Shown here one piece after another: positions 25,465 through 35,573 of a stretch of DNA of 64,000 bases; the first letter of the stretch is position 1, and the number at the start of each line of letters is the position of its first letter. Source of the DNA: JAGVSR01 sp963778225 (GTDB taxonomy: Bacteria > Pseudomonadota > Alphaproteobacteria > Rhizobiales > Hyphomicrobiaceae). Under the pieces are notes generated by a model. That model worked only from the letters and a program-made list of their open reading frames with translations. It did no database searches and was not told where the DNA came from. The stretch lies in the NCBI GenBank assembly GCA_963778225.1, contig CAVZTR010000004.1:248001-312000 (forward strand), written 5' to 3'. A program made the translations under genes and the position numbers.

Positions 25465-26832
25465 ATGCGAGCAGCATCCAGTAATGCGCCCCTAAACGAA
25501 GCTAAGACTTGGGCGCTGGATAAATCGATCGCTTCGGAGCTTCAGCGGCTCAAGGAGCGGGACAATCACACGAACCACAAATTCCTCGCAGCCAACTACG
25601 CTATCTTCATTGCGACGATGGTGGCGACGCTCTGGTCGTACCATTACGCGGAAACGTCGGGACTGGGTGCGTGGCTGACCGTCCCCATGACTGTGCTCGC
25701 CGTTATCATCATCGGCGGCTTCCAGCATCAGCTTGGCGGATGCATTCACGAGGGCACGCACTACATCCTCTTTGCCGACCGGAAGAAGAACGAGATCATT
25801 TCGGATTGGTTCGCGGCCTTCCCGATCTACACATCGACGTACGCGTTCCGGCTGCATCATCTGGCGCATCATCAGTTCGTCAACGATCCGGTGCGCGATC
25901 CCAACTTTGCTCAAGCCGAGATGTCGGGCCACTGGCTCGATTTTCCTCTGACGCAGTACGAATTGCTGCTCGGCGTGATCCGGCAGCTCAATCCCATCCG
26001 GCTCGTGAAGTACATCATGGCGCGGGCGCGCTACAGCGCGATCGGAACGGATCAGAATCCCTATGCTGATAAGAAGCGGATGGGTTCGCCATGGGTGGTG
26101 CGCGTTGGTGCGCTGTTCGCGGTTCTGATGCCGGTGGTGGCGGTGACGCTGATCATGCTCGAGGACTGGCTGCTGGCGCTGATCGCGCATCTGACGATCT
26201 CGGCAGCGGTGCTCGGGTTCTATGCGCTGATCCCAGATGAGGACTATGCACAGAGCCGCATCAACCCGATCATCTCGCATCGCGCGACAGCGATCTCGCG
26301 CATGGGGTTCATGGCGCTGCTCTACGGTGCGCTAACACTGACGTGTTATCTCACCGGCGCGCCGGCGTGGGGCTACTTCGGTCTGCTGTGGCTCTTGCCG
26401 CTGTTTACGACGTTCCCGCTGTTCATGATCGCGCGCGAGTGGGTGCAGCATGGCAATGCGGATCGCGGGCGGCTGACCAATTCGCGCGTGTTCTTTGTGA
26501 ACCCGATTGTGAACTGGCTCGTGTTCCCTTGGGGCATGGAATACCACCTGCCGCATCACATCTATTGCTCGGTGCCGCACTACAAACTCAAGGATCTGCA
26601 CGAAGTGCTGCTCAACGATCCCGATTATCGAGAGAACGGCATTGTCGTTCATGGGGTGCTGGGACAGGGCGGTCCTGGTGCGCCATCGATCGTGGAGGTT
26701 CTCGGTCCGCGTTATGCGATGACGGGCCAGGAGATCAGCGTGCAGGACGAGACGCTCGAGCTTGCCGATGTCAACGACAAGGAAGGCATCGCGAAGCACA
26801 GCGAGGCCTCGCGGCAGGGACAGCCGATGTAA
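25465..26832 (+). CDS. Membrane fatty-acid desaturase family protein
   Basis: A 455-residue integral membrane di-iron enzyme. The three histidine boxes are HEGTH (GGCIHEGTHYILFA), HHLAHHQF and HLPHH (MEYHLPHHIY), with extra His in REWVQHGN. About four to six hydrophobic segments alternate with them (FIATMVATLWSYHYA, LTVPMTVLAVIIIGGF, VGALFAVLMPVVAVTLIML). The soluble C-terminal 80 residues are longer than in simple desaturases. Substrate is unknown: fatty acyl, sphingoid or other lipid. It stands alone, divergent from mnmE. A TTGACA hexamer at 25364 is a possible -35 element, but no clear -10 follows. Confidence 0.85.
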   Translation: MRAASSNAPLNEAKTWALDKSIASELQRLKERDNHTNHKFLAANYAIFIATMVATLWSYHYAETSGLGAWLTVPMTVLAVIIIGGFQHQLGGCIHEGTHYILFADRKKNEIISDWFAAFPIYTSTYAFRLHHLAHHQFVNDPVRDPNFAQAEMSGHWLDFPLTQYELLLGVIRQLNPIRLVKYIMARARYSAIGTDQNPYADKKRMGSPWVVRVGALFAVLMPVVAVTLIMLEDWLLALIAHLTISAAVLGFYALIPDEDYAQSRINPIISHRATAISRMGFMALLYGALTLTCYLTGAPAWGYFGLLWLLPLFTTFPLFMIAREWVQHGNADRGRLTNSRVFFVNPIVNWLVFPWGMEYHLPHHIYCSVPHYKLKDLHEVLLNDPDYRENGIVVHGVLGQGGPGAPSIVEVLGPRYAMTGQEISVQDETLELADVNDKEGIAKHSEASRQGQPM

Positions 26833-26860
26833 GTCTGATCTTCCAAGCGCGGAAATAAGA

Positions 26861-26889
26861 AAGGGCCGCTGCTGGAGCGGCCCTTTTCA
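26861..26889. terminator. Bidirectional terminator between desaturase and rho
   Basis: AAGGGCCGCT at 26861-26870 pairs with AGCGGCCCTT at 26876-26885 around GCTGG; TTTC follows on the plus strand and the A run before the stem gives U on the minus strand. It separates convergent genes. Confidence 0.88.
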
Positions 26890-26913
26890 TTTGTGGCGAG
26901 CAGACGCTGGCGA

Positions 26914-28179
<1,266 letters not shown>

Positions 28180-28447
28180 AAATATGCTCCGCAACGGCTG
28201 CGGCAGAGGTGGGGCATGGAGGGCCGCGCGCCAAGGTAGGGTGGGGGAGGAAAAAGCGCAGTCGTGTGCTGAGCTTGATGGCCGGTGCGAGCCGCTGACT
28301 GGGGCCGACCTGGACCTATTCGCAGCCGGAGAGGCCGCGAAGTCTTTTACGAGACAGGCGAGTGATAGCAGAATCGATTGGAAAGCAAAAGTGTTTCCTG
28401 TGCGGCTCGGTTCCGTCTTGCAGAAAAACGGGATGACACGGGAAGTT

Positions 28448-28975
28448 CTAGAACGGCTTCACGATCACCAGGATGACGATCGCGACCATGAGAAGCGTCG
28501 GAACCTCATTCACGATTCGCCAGTGACGCGGCGGCTTTTCATTGGCGTCCTGGCGGAAACGGCGGGCGGAAGCGGAGAAATATCCGTGCACGCCCGTTAG
28601 CGCAATTGCTGCTGCAAGTTTGGCGTGCAACCAGCCGGCCGAAAAGAACCCAGCCTGATAGGCGAGCCAGAGACCGAGTACCCAGGAGATCACCATGGCC
28701 GGCGTCATGATGATGTTGAGCAGACGGCTTTCCATGACCTTGAAGGTCTCGGATTGCACCGATCCCTTAGGCGCATCGCAGTGATAGATGAAAAGCCGCG
28801 GCAGATACAACAGTCCCGCCATCCATGAGATGATCGCGACGACGTGGATCGACTTGACCCAGAGGTAAGCGGCGTCACCGAACAGCCAGATCACCAGTGC
28901 GGTGACGGCGACGGTGACGACGAGGGCGCTGCCGGCACGCGCGGCGGCCGACTTTTCCTCCACCGCGGTGGTCAT
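28448..28975 (-). CDS. hemJ: Protoporphyrinogen IX oxidase HemJ
   Basis: A 175-residue membrane protein with four hydrophobic segments. HemJ features are LWVKSIHVVAIISWMAGLLYLPRLFIYHC (with conserved His) and KLAAAIALTGVHGYFSASARRF, plus RHWRIVNEVPTLLMVAIVILVIVKPF at the end. It oxidises protoporphyrinogen IX in heme synthesis. Its start overlaps the hemE stop by four bases, so the two genes are translationally coupled. Confidence 0.93.
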   Translation of the reverse strand: MTTAVEEKSAAARAGSALVVTVAVTALVIWLFGDAAYLWVKSIHVVAIISWMAGLLYLPRLFIYHCDAPKGSVQSETFKVMESRLLNIIMTPAMVISWVLGLWLAYQAGFFSAGWLHAKLAAAIALTGVHGYFSASARRFRQDANEKPPRHWRIVNEVPTLLMVAIVILVIVKPF

Positions 28976-30042
28976 GCGGTGACTTTGCTGGAGGCGCGGA
29001 CCCGCTCGACGAGCCGTGCGACGTTCTCTGGCGGCGTATCCGGAACGATGCCGTGGCCGAGGTTGAAGATGTGCGGAAGGCCGCGCAGCGCTTCCAGCGT
29101 CTCATCGATGCGGCGATCGAGAGCGTCACCACCGGCGACGAGCAGCAACGGGTCGATGTTGCCCTGAACGGCGACGCCGGCCTCCTTGGCGAGGGTGCGC
29201 ATCTCTCTCAACGGCATGGCGGTGTCGCAGCCGACGCCGCGGACGCCCGTTTCCTTGACGAAGCCGAGCGCGTTGGAGCCCGCGCCGCGCGGGAAGCCGA
29301 TCACCGGCACGGTCGGATGGCGCGCCTTGAGATCGCGCACAAGGCGTGCGGTAGGCGCGGTGACCCAGGCAGCGAACTCGCGATCGGGCAAGGTTCCGGC
29401 CCAGCTGTCGAAGACCATGACGGTGTCGGCGCCGGCTTCGATCTGCTGGGCGAGATAATCGACGGAGGTGTCGACCAGGATGTCCATCAGCTGCTGGAAG
29501 CCCTTCGGGTCGCGGTAGGCGAAGCGGCGGGCGGCGGCCTGGTCGGAGGAGCCTTCGCCGCCGACGACGTACGTGGCAACAGTCCACGGTGCGCCGCAGA
29601 AGCCGATCAACGTGGTTTCTTTCGGAAGGTCCTGGCGGAGGCGTGCAACGGTTTCGCAGATGAGGCCGAATTTCTCGCCGGTCTTAGACGGGTTCAAGCG
29701 CGCGAGTTCCGCGGTGGAGGTGATGGGCTCGAGCTTGGGGCCTTCGCCTTCGAGGAAGGCGACCGATTGGCCAAGCGCGTCGGGAACCACGAGGATGTCG
29801 GAGAACAGGATGGCCGCGTCGAAGCCATAACGGCGGATCGGCTGCAACGTCACTTCCGCGGCGAGTGCCGGCGTGTAGCACAACTTCAGAAAGCCGCCGG
29901 CCTGAGTGCGGGTGGCGCGGTACTCGGCGAGATAACGGCCAGCCTGCCGCATGAGCCAAATCGGCGGTGTAGGCAGCACTTCGCCGCCGAGAACCTTCAT
30001 CAGCTTGCGATTGGTCTGGGCATTTGCCCCCGCACTCGACAT
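28972..30042 (-). CDS. hemE: Uroporphyrinogen decarboxylase
   Basis: 356 residues. The signature PPIWLMRQAGRYLAEYRATR and the catalytic loop GFDAAILFSDILVVPDALG are complete, with GFCGAPWTVATYVVGGEGS and GFPRGAGSNA following. It makes coproporphyrinogen III in heme synthesis. It faces the candidate origin and is transcribed away from it, as in other alphaproteobacteria where hemE borders the origin. Confidence 0.98.
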   Translation of the reverse strand: MSSAGANAQTNRKLMKVLGGEVLPTPPIWLMRQAGRYLAEYRATRTQAGGFLKLCYTPALAAEVTLQPIRRYGFDAAILFSDILVVPDALGQSVAFLEGEGPKLEPITSTAELARLNPSKTGEKFGLICETVARLRQDLPKETTLIGFCGAPWTVATYVVGGEGSSDQAAARRFAYRDPKGFQQLMDILVDTSVDYLAQQIEAGADTVMVFDSWAGTLPDREFAAWVTAPTARLVRDLKARHPTVPVIGFPRGAGSNALGFVKETGVRGVGCDTAMPLREMRTLAKEAGVAVQGNIDPLLLVAGGDALDRRIDETLEALRGLPHIFNLGHGIVPDTPPENVARLVERVRASSKVTA

Positions 30043-30456
30043 TCCGTCCCCTTAAATACTGATAGAGAGTCTTCTAGGTTTTTTCTTTGACTCTTAGACC
30101 GAGGGATTGCGGGAATTCATGTGGCATCCCCAGGTTTTCCAACGGATCTTCGATGTGCATGGCCAGACTGACACGATCTAGTGGCAGCCGACAGTGACAC
30201 TCTACCAGGGTCGGATGCAGCTTTGGAAGTCAGTGTGTTGCGGCGAAAGGTGCTGTGGCAACTGGTGGGGAGAGGTTGGGGATAGGCCGCGGGTAGGGTC
30301 AGGGAAGATTGGCAATCCCCATGGAGGGAGGGAAATCAGTGGGGGCTATCCCGGCGGGTCTGATTGTGGGTATCTGACAGGGAAACCCCACAGGTGAGGC
30401 GGGAGAGGTTTGGCCGCCTTCCCGACTGCGTTGATAACCGGGTCATTTGTCCACAG
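30043..30456. other. Candidate chromosomal replication origin (oriC)
   Basis: A 414-bp gene-free gap between the divergent hemE and ppsR, the position of the chromosome origin in Caulobacter and several rhizobia. TTGTCCACA at 30447-30455 differs from the DnaA box TTATCCACA by one base. Weaker ATCCCCA-containing sites occur near 30126, 30315 and (minus strand) 30277. Two GANTC methylation sites (30067 and 30089) flank an AT-rich GTTTTTTCTTT run. G-rich purine tracts fill 30260-30340. Context is the stronger argument; the boxes are weak. Confidence 0.6.
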
Positions 30457-31308
30457 ATGCCGAACAGCCCGCCGAGCTACTACCATATGCATCTCGTCTC
30501 CGATTCCACCGGGGACACGCTAACGGCGATCGCCAAGGCGGCGGCGGCGCAATATTCGACGCTGAAGCCCATTGAGCATATGCATCCGCTGGTGCGGACG
30601 CCGCGGCAGCTGAGACGCGTGCTGCAGGAGATCGAGCAGGCTCCGGGGATCGTGTTGTACACGGTCGTGAACCGCGAACTCGTGGAGGCGCTCGAGGACC
30701 GGTGCCGGGAACTCAATGTACCGGCGCATGCAGTGTTGCAGCCGATCATGCAGGTGTTTGAATCGTACCTGGGCGCACCGCGGACGCCGACGGTCGCCGG
30801 TCAGCATGTGCTCGATGCGAGCTACTTCAAGCGAATCGATGCGCTGAATTTCACGATGCAGCACGACGACGGCCGGCTGCCGGAAGATTTGAGCAAAGCG
30901 GACATCATTCTGCTTGGCATCTCGCGGACGTCGAAAACGCCGACAAGCATTTATCTGGCGCAACGCGGGTACAAGACAACGAACTTGCCGCTGGTGCCGC
31001 AAATTCCGCTGCCGCCAGCCTTGACCGAACCGCACACGGCATTCGTTGCGTGTCTGATCGCGAGCGTGGATCGCATCACTGAGGTGCGCCGCAATCGGGC
31101 GCTCCTAATGTCTGACCGCGATATCAATGCTTATGCCGATCGGACGCAGATCGCGGAAGAGATCGCGTACTCGCGCCGCATTTGCCAAGAGCATGGGTGG
31201 CCCATCATCGATGTGACGCGGAAGTCGGTGGAGGAAACGGCTGCGACCGTCATCCAGCTGATGAACGACCGCCGGTCGGAGACGCGGGTCGTCGAGAGTT
31301 CGATATGA
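30457..31308 (+). CDS. ppsR: Pyruvate, phosphate dikinase regulatory protein (DUF299)
   Basis: 283 residues. The family start YYHMHLVSDSTGDTLTAIAKAA and the P-loop-like DIILLGISRTSKTPTSIYLAQRGYKTTNLPLVP are complete. These bifunctional kinase/phosphorylases control PPDK or PEP synthase by ADP-dependent threonine phosphorylation. The start MPNSPPSYYH at 30457 is preceded directly by the best DnaA-box-like site. It overlaps maf by four bases. Confidence 0.93.
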   Translation: MPNSPPSYYHMHLVSDSTGDTLTAIAKAAAAQYSTLKPIEHMHPLVRTPRQLRRVLQEIEQAPGIVLYTVVNRELVEALEDRCRELNVPAHAVLQPIMQVFESYLGAPRTPTVAGQHVLDASYFKRIDALNFTMQHDDGRLPEDLSKADIILLGISRTSKTPTSIYLAQRGYKTTNLPLVPQIPLPPALTEPHTAFVACLIASVDRITEVRRNRALLMSDRDINAYADRTQIAEEIAYSRRICQEHGWPIIDVTRKSVEETAATVIQLMNDRRSETRVVESSI

Positions 31309-31900
31309 CTGCGACACGGCTCGTTCTGGCCTCGGGGTCGGCAGCACGGCGTCAGATGCTGTTGAACGCGGGACTGCTTTTCGATGTCGTGCCCGCGAGA
31401 TCGACGAGGACCGATTGCGCGATGAATTCATTGGAACGGCATCGCACTCCGAGATCGCGGCGGAACTGGCGGCGGCGAAGGCCCTCGCTGTTGCGGCGTC
31501 GCATCCCGGCGCGGTTGTGATCGGGTCGGATCAGATATTGAGCACAGGTGAGGCCATTCTATCGAAGCCCGGATCGCGGTCGGGGGCGCGCGACACGCTG
31601 CGGCTATTGCGCGGGAGGACGCATTGGCTGCATTCGGCCGCTGCAGTTGCAGTTGATGATCGTGTGGTGTGGCGGGCGGTCGAAAGCGCGATGCTGACGA
31701 TGCGCACGATCTCGGATGCAGAACTTGAAGATTATCTCGATGTGGCGGGGGAGAGTATCTTCGGGTGTGTTGGGGCCTATCAGATCGAGGGCGCGGGAAT
31801 CCGGTTGTTTGAGCGCGTCGAGGGCGACCACTTCACGATCATGGGCATGCCGCTGTTGCCGCTGCTGGCTGAACTGCGCTGTCAGGGGATAGCACTATGA
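31305..31900 (+). pseudogene. maf: Maf-family nucleotide pyrophosphatase, frameshifted
   Basis: The start MTATRLVLASGSAARRQMLLNAGLLFDVVPA (frame of 31305) continues after one missing base near 31393-31397 as EIDEDRLRDEFIGTASHSEIAAELAAAKALA, with VVIGSDQIL, ILSKP and GCVGAYQIEGAGIRLFERVEGDHFTIMGMPLLPLL in the second frame. Both halves are well conserved. Maf proteins hydrolyse modified or non-canonical nucleoside triphosphates. The gene sits between ppsR (ATGA overlap) and aroE (four-base overlap). One single-base error restores it. Confidence 0.85.
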
Positions 31901-32730
31901 AGCGAGCATGCGTCATTGGCTGGCCAATTGAACATTCACGGTCGCCGATCATTCATGGATACTGGCTGCGCACACTTGGGATTGATGGATCGTACACGCG
32001 TGAGCCGGTGAAGCCGGAAGAACTGGCCGGTTTTCTTGGCTCTATGAAGGACCGTGGGTTCAGTGGATGCAACGTGACCGTTCCGCATAAAGAGGCGGCG
32101 CTGGCGTTGGCGCAAGAGCGGGATGGGGCGGCCATCGCAATAGGAGCGGCGAATACACTGTGGCTCGATGGTGGGCGGCTGTGTGCATCGAATTCAGATG
32201 CCTACGGCTACATGACGTATCTCGGTCTCAAGGTACCGACATGGGTGAAGCGCGATGCACCAGTTTTGATTTTAGGTGCGGGCGGTGCGGCTCGGGCCAT
32301 CGTGCATGGGTTTATTGAGGCGGGCGTGTCGCGCGTTCGCGTGTGCAACCGGTCGGCTGCCCGGAGTGAGGATCTCGTGCGGCACTTTGGATCGCGGGTC
32401 GAAGCCTGCGGTTGGGAAAAACGCAACGAGGCGGCTCAAGGTGCGGGCGTGATCGTCAATACGACCACGCTCGGCATGAAGGGACAGGGCGATCCCGACA
32501 TCGATTTTGACGGTGTGCATCCTGATACCGTTGTCAGCGATATCGTCTATGTGCCGCTCGAAACGTTGTTTCTCGCTGCTGCTCGGCGGCATGGTCTCGT
32601 CACCGTGGATGGTCTCGGCATGTTGCTTCATCAGGCGGTGCCTGGGTTTGAGAAATGGTTCGGCGTTCGGCCGGCTGTGACCGACGAGCTCTATGATCTG
32701 GTGCGCGCGGACATCGAGAGGCCCTCATAA
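31897..32730 (+). CDS. aroE: Shikimate dehydrogenase
   Basis: 277 residues. Substrate-binding EHSRSPIIHGYWL and catalytic NVTVPHKEAA (Lys) are present, as is the NADP fold VLILGAGGAARAIVHGF with NTTTLGM and the terminal DGLGMLLHQAVPGFEKWFG. In the conserved NTDG place the sequence is NSDAYG, keeping the catalytic Asp. It reduces 3-dehydroshikimate in aromatic amino-acid synthesis. It is in the ppsR-maf-aroE-coaE-dnaQ run. Confidence 0.95.
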   Translation: MKRACVIGWPIEHSRSPIIHGYWLRTLGIDGSYTREPVKPEELAGFLGSMKDRGFSGCNVTVPHKEAALALAQERDGAAIAIGAANTLWLDGGRLCASNSDAYGYMTYLGLKVPTWVKRDAPVLILGAGGAARAIVHGFIEAGVSRVRVCNRSAARSEDLVRHFGSRVEACGWEKRNEAAQGAGVIVNTTTLGMKGQGDPDIDFDGVHPDTVVSDIVYVPLETLFLAAARRHGLVTVDGLGMLLHQAVPGFEKWFGVRPAVTDELYDLVRADIERPS

Positions 32731-33351
32731 TGCTGGTCGTCGGGCTCACCGGATCGATCGCAATGGGGAAGTCGACGGCGGCAGCGCATCTGCGATCACG
32801 GGGTGTGCCCGTCTTCGATGCGGATGCGATCGTGCATGAAATCTATCGAGAGGAAGCGGCTACGCTGATCGAAGCTGCATTTCCAGGGACGACGGACACC
32901 GAGGGTGTGAACCGCAGTAAGCTTTCGGATGTGCTGCAGCGAGATCCGGCCGGGTTTAAGAAGCTGGAGGCCATCGTGCATCCGCTGGTTCGGGCGCGGG
33001 AGCGAAGGATTTCTCGAAGAAGCGAAAGCTGCCGCTCAGCCGCTCGCAATACTGGACGTGCCGTTGCTCTATGAAACAGGCCTCGATAAGGCGCTCGATG
33101 CGGTCATCGTTGTGAGTGCGTCGGCGGAGGCGCAGCGGGAACGCGCATTGATGCGGCCGGGGATGACACCTGAAAAGCTCGACCAAATTCTAGCGCGACA
33201 GATGCCGGATGAAGAAAAGCGGCGGCGGGCGCATTTCGTTGTGGATACGAACGGTCCCCCGGGACCCTCATTGCATCAGCTCGATGCTATTCTAGGTGTG
33301 TTGTCGAGCCGGCGCGCACATGCGTTTGCACAATTCTGGTCGCGACACTGA
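32730..33351 (+). pseudogene. coaE: Dephospho-CoA kinase, frameshifted
   Basis: The P-loop GLTGSIAMGKSTAAAHLRSRGVPVFDADAIVHEIY and GFKKLEAIVHPLVRARE are in the first frame. After one extra base near 33000-33005 the second frame gives GFLEEAKAAAQPLAILDVPLLYETGLDKALDAVIVVSA, QRERALMRPGMTPEKLDQILARQMPDEEKRRRAHFVVDTNG. Together they form a full CoaE, the last enzyme of CoA synthesis. Because the enzyme is normally essential, a sequencing error is the simplest explanation. The start overlaps the aroE stop. Confidence 0.85.
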
Positions 33352-33394
33352 CATACTGACCGCTTGTTGTTTTGGCCGGGGGGCCTTCCGAACC

Positions 33395-34132
33395 ATGATG
33401 CGCGAAATCGTGCTCGACACCGAGACGACGGGGCTCGATCCGACGAAGGGCGACCGGCTGATCGAAATCGGTTGTGTGGAACTTTACAATCGCATTCCCA
33501 CGGGCCGCGAGTTCCATCGCTTCGTCAATCCGGATCGCGACGTTCCGGCTGAGGCGCAGGCGGTGCACGGGATCTCGACCGAGTTTCTGAAGGACAAGCC
33601 GCGATTTCACGAGGTGGCTGACGAGTTTCTGGAGTTCATTGGCGGCGATGTTCTCGTCATCCATAACGCGGCGTTCGATGTCGGCTTCTTGAGTGCGGAA
33701 TTGGTGCGGCTGAAGAAGCCGCCGATCGCGATGAGCCGGGTCGTCGATACATTGGCGCTCGCGCGGCGAAAGCATCCGGCGGGACCGAACAGTCTCGATG
33801 CTCTGTGCAAGCGGTATTCGGTCGATAATTCGAAGCGCACGAAGCACGGCGCGCTGATGGATTCACTTCTGCTCGCGGAGGTGTATGTCGAGCTTCTGGG
33901 CGAACGTCAGGCGACGCTCGTGCTCGCGCAATCTGCGGCGGCAAACGAAGCCGCGGTGCGCCGGGCCAGTGCCGTTCAACGAACGGCCGCACAGCGGCCG
34001 CGACCGTTGCCGTCGCGGTTGACTGAGCAAATGGAAGCGGCGCATCGCGCTTTCGTGGAGACGCTCGGGGTGAACGCGATCTGGCGCCGGTTCTATCCGG
34101 AGGAGCCGGCGGAGACCGATAAAGCGTCTTGA
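33395..34132 (+). CDS. dnaQ: DNA polymerase III epsilon subunit (3'-5' exonuclease)
   Basis: A 245-residue DEDDh exonuclease. ExoI is REIVLDTETTGLDP, ExoII region is VIHNAAFDVGFLSAEL, and ExoIII is SKRTKHGALMDSLLLAEVYVEL with the catalytic His. The C-terminal tail (about 70 residues) contains the polymerase-binding part. It proofreads replication. The start MMREIVLD at 33395 gives the usual length; the frame is open from 33296. Confidence 0.97.
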   Translation: MMREIVLDTETTGLDPTKGDRLIEIGCVELYNRIPTGREFHRFVNPDRDVPAEAQAVHGISTEFLKDKPRFHEVADEFLEFIGGDVLVIHNAAFDVGFLSAELVRLKKPPIAMSRVVDTLALARRKHPAGPNSLDALCKRYSVDNSKRTKHGALMDSLLLAEVYVELLGERQATLVLAQSAAANEAAVRRASAVQRTAAQRPRPLPSRLTEQMEAAHRAFVETLGVNAIWRRFYPEEPAETDKAS

Positions 34133-34136
34133 TTTT

Positions 34137-34178
34137 AAGCCATCCGACTCCCCTGTCGGGGAGCCGGCCGGATGGCTT
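34137..34178. repeat. Compound intergenic palindrome, copy 1
   Basis: Outer arms AAGCCATCC (34137-34145) and GGATGGCTT (34170-34178) enclose a core beginning GAC and ending GCCGGCC that holds an inner hairpin CTCCCC/GGGGAG. It lies between convergent dnaQ and secB. Confidence 0.8.
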
Positions 34179-34189
34179 GTTTCTCGTGC

Positions 34190-34226
34190 GCCATCCGACA
34201 CCGCTTCGCGGCGCCGGCCGGATGCC
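34190..34226. repeat. Compound intergenic palindrome, copy 2
   Basis: Starts 11 bases after copy 1. Outer arms GCCATCC and GGATGC enclose a core with inner hairpin CACCGC/GCGGCG and the same GAC start and GCCGGCC end. Copies 1 and 2 form a tandem pair before the secB stop. Confidence 0.75.
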
Positions 34227-34235
34227 GTCGGGTGA

Positions 34236-34724
34236 TTACTGCTTCTCTGCGGTTTTCGCGAGTTCCTGCTGACGGCGCATGTAGAGAGCGCCGAAGTCCA
34301 CCGGGTCGAGCCACAGCGGCGGGTAGCCACCTTCGCGTGTCACGTCGGCGACGATGCGACGGAGGAACGGGAACAGAAGCGTCGGACAATTGACGAGCAG
34401 GAACGGCTCGAGAGACTGCGGGGGCACGTTCTGCAGGCGGAAGGCACCGCCGTACACGATCTCGAGCACGTAAATGGTGCCGCCCGAGTGCGAGGCAGTG
34501 GCGGTGAAGCTGATGGAGCTTTCGTAAACGTCGGGGCCGAGGCGCTGCGCATCGACGTTGACTTCGAGTTGGACGGCGGGGTTCTCACCCTCCTTGATCT
34601 GCAGCTTTCCGACATTGGGATTCTCGAACGAAAGATCCTTGATGTGCTGGCCAAGGACCTGCACTTGCATCTGGCCGGGTTCGGGCGCGGTTGCGGCTGC
34701 GCCGCCGTTCTTTTCGTCTGCCAT
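34236..34724 (-). CDS. secB: Protein-export chaperone SecB
   Basis: A 162-residue cytosolic tetrameric chaperone. Markers are KDLSFENPN, the beta-sheet core EVNVDAQRLG and YVLEIVYGGAFRLQNVP, and FLLVNCPTLLFPFLRRIVADVTREGGYPPLWLDPVDFGALYMRR. It keeps precursors unfolded for SecA. ATG 34724 (MADEKNGG) is chosen because the 15 residues before it do not match the family. Confidence 0.97.
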   Translation of the reverse strand: MADEKNGGAAATAPEPGQMQVQVLGQHIKDLSFENPNVGKLQIKEGENPAVQLEVNVDAQRLGPDVYESSISFTATASHSGGTIYVLEIVYGGAFRLQNVPPQSLEPFLLVNCPTLLFPFLRRIVADVTREGGYPPLWLDPVDFGALYMRRQQELAKTAEKQ

Positions 34725-34788
34725 GGATTTTTCGCTCGTTCGGGTTCGAAGGTGGCGGAGCGCTATCATGCTCGCAGGCGCGCTGCAA

Positions 34789-35283
34789 TCACGGCCGATC
34801 GCGCGGGTCCTCGTCGAGCCGTTCCCAGTCGCCTTCGATGATCTTGCCGGGGCCTGAAGGTGGGCGCGGCTCGCCCGTCGTCGTCGAGGTTCGGGAGCGG
34901 CGAACGACGAGGGTGGAAGAGCCGAGGATCCGGGCCGAGATGCTGTGCCGGATCAGTTGGCGAAGTTGTGGAATGAGCAACAAGAGACCCAGCGCATCGC
35001 CGATGAGACCAGGCGAGACCAGCAATGAGCCTGCCGCGAATATGAGGGCGCTGTCTGCCAGGGGCGCCACGGGCTCTCGACCCTCATCCAGCGCCGCGGA
35101 GACTTTTTCGATCACTTTGAAACCCTGACGGCGGAGGATCGCCACGCCCAATAGGCCGGTGCCGATGATGAGGGCGAGGACGGGCCAGAACCCGATTGCC
35201 TGCCCGGCCCGGATCAGCAGGGCCAGTTCGAGCAGCGGGTATGCGACGAAAGCAAGCAGAAGGGCGAGGCGCATACGTTTCAT
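34789..35283 (-). CDS. fxsA: FxsA-family membrane protein
   Basis: 164 residues with three or four hydrophobic segments (LALLLAFVAYPLLELALLI, FWPVLALIIGTGLLGVAIL, LADSALIFAAGSLLVSPGLIGDALGLLLLIP), the FxsA pattern YPLLELALLI and GLL-PGLIGD. The function is not well known; the E. coli protein affects phage T7 exclusion by the F plasmid. It is upstream of secB on the same strand and divergent from the Tim44-like gene. Confidence 0.9.
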   Translation of the reverse strand: MKRMRLALLLAFVAYPLLELALLIRAGQAIGFWPVLALIIGTGLLGVAILRRQGFKVIEKVSAALDEGREPVAPLADSALIFAAGSLLVSPGLIGDALGLLLLIPQLRQLIRHSISARILGSSTLVVRRSRTSTTTGEPRPPSGPGKIIEGDWERLDEDPRDRP

Positions 35284-35573
35284 CCGGTCGGGGCGGGTCG
35301 TGGTCCAAGTCGGCTTGAGCCATCATCCGAGCCGCTCGTACCCAAACACTGTGCTTTAGCGGCCTCCATGACGCACCCGGCGAACCGAGCGGCGACACAG
35401 TTGGCATCTATGCCATTGTGCCCTAAGGTCAAACGCAACACCAATCCTTGTGCCGAACGGGACCTCAGAACAGGTCCAGATGCCCGGGCCAGCCATAATG
35501 AGCTGTGATTTCCCGGGTCCTCGACCTACATGAAGCGGACCGCTTGCTCGAACTCTCATCCGGAAAGCAGCCG

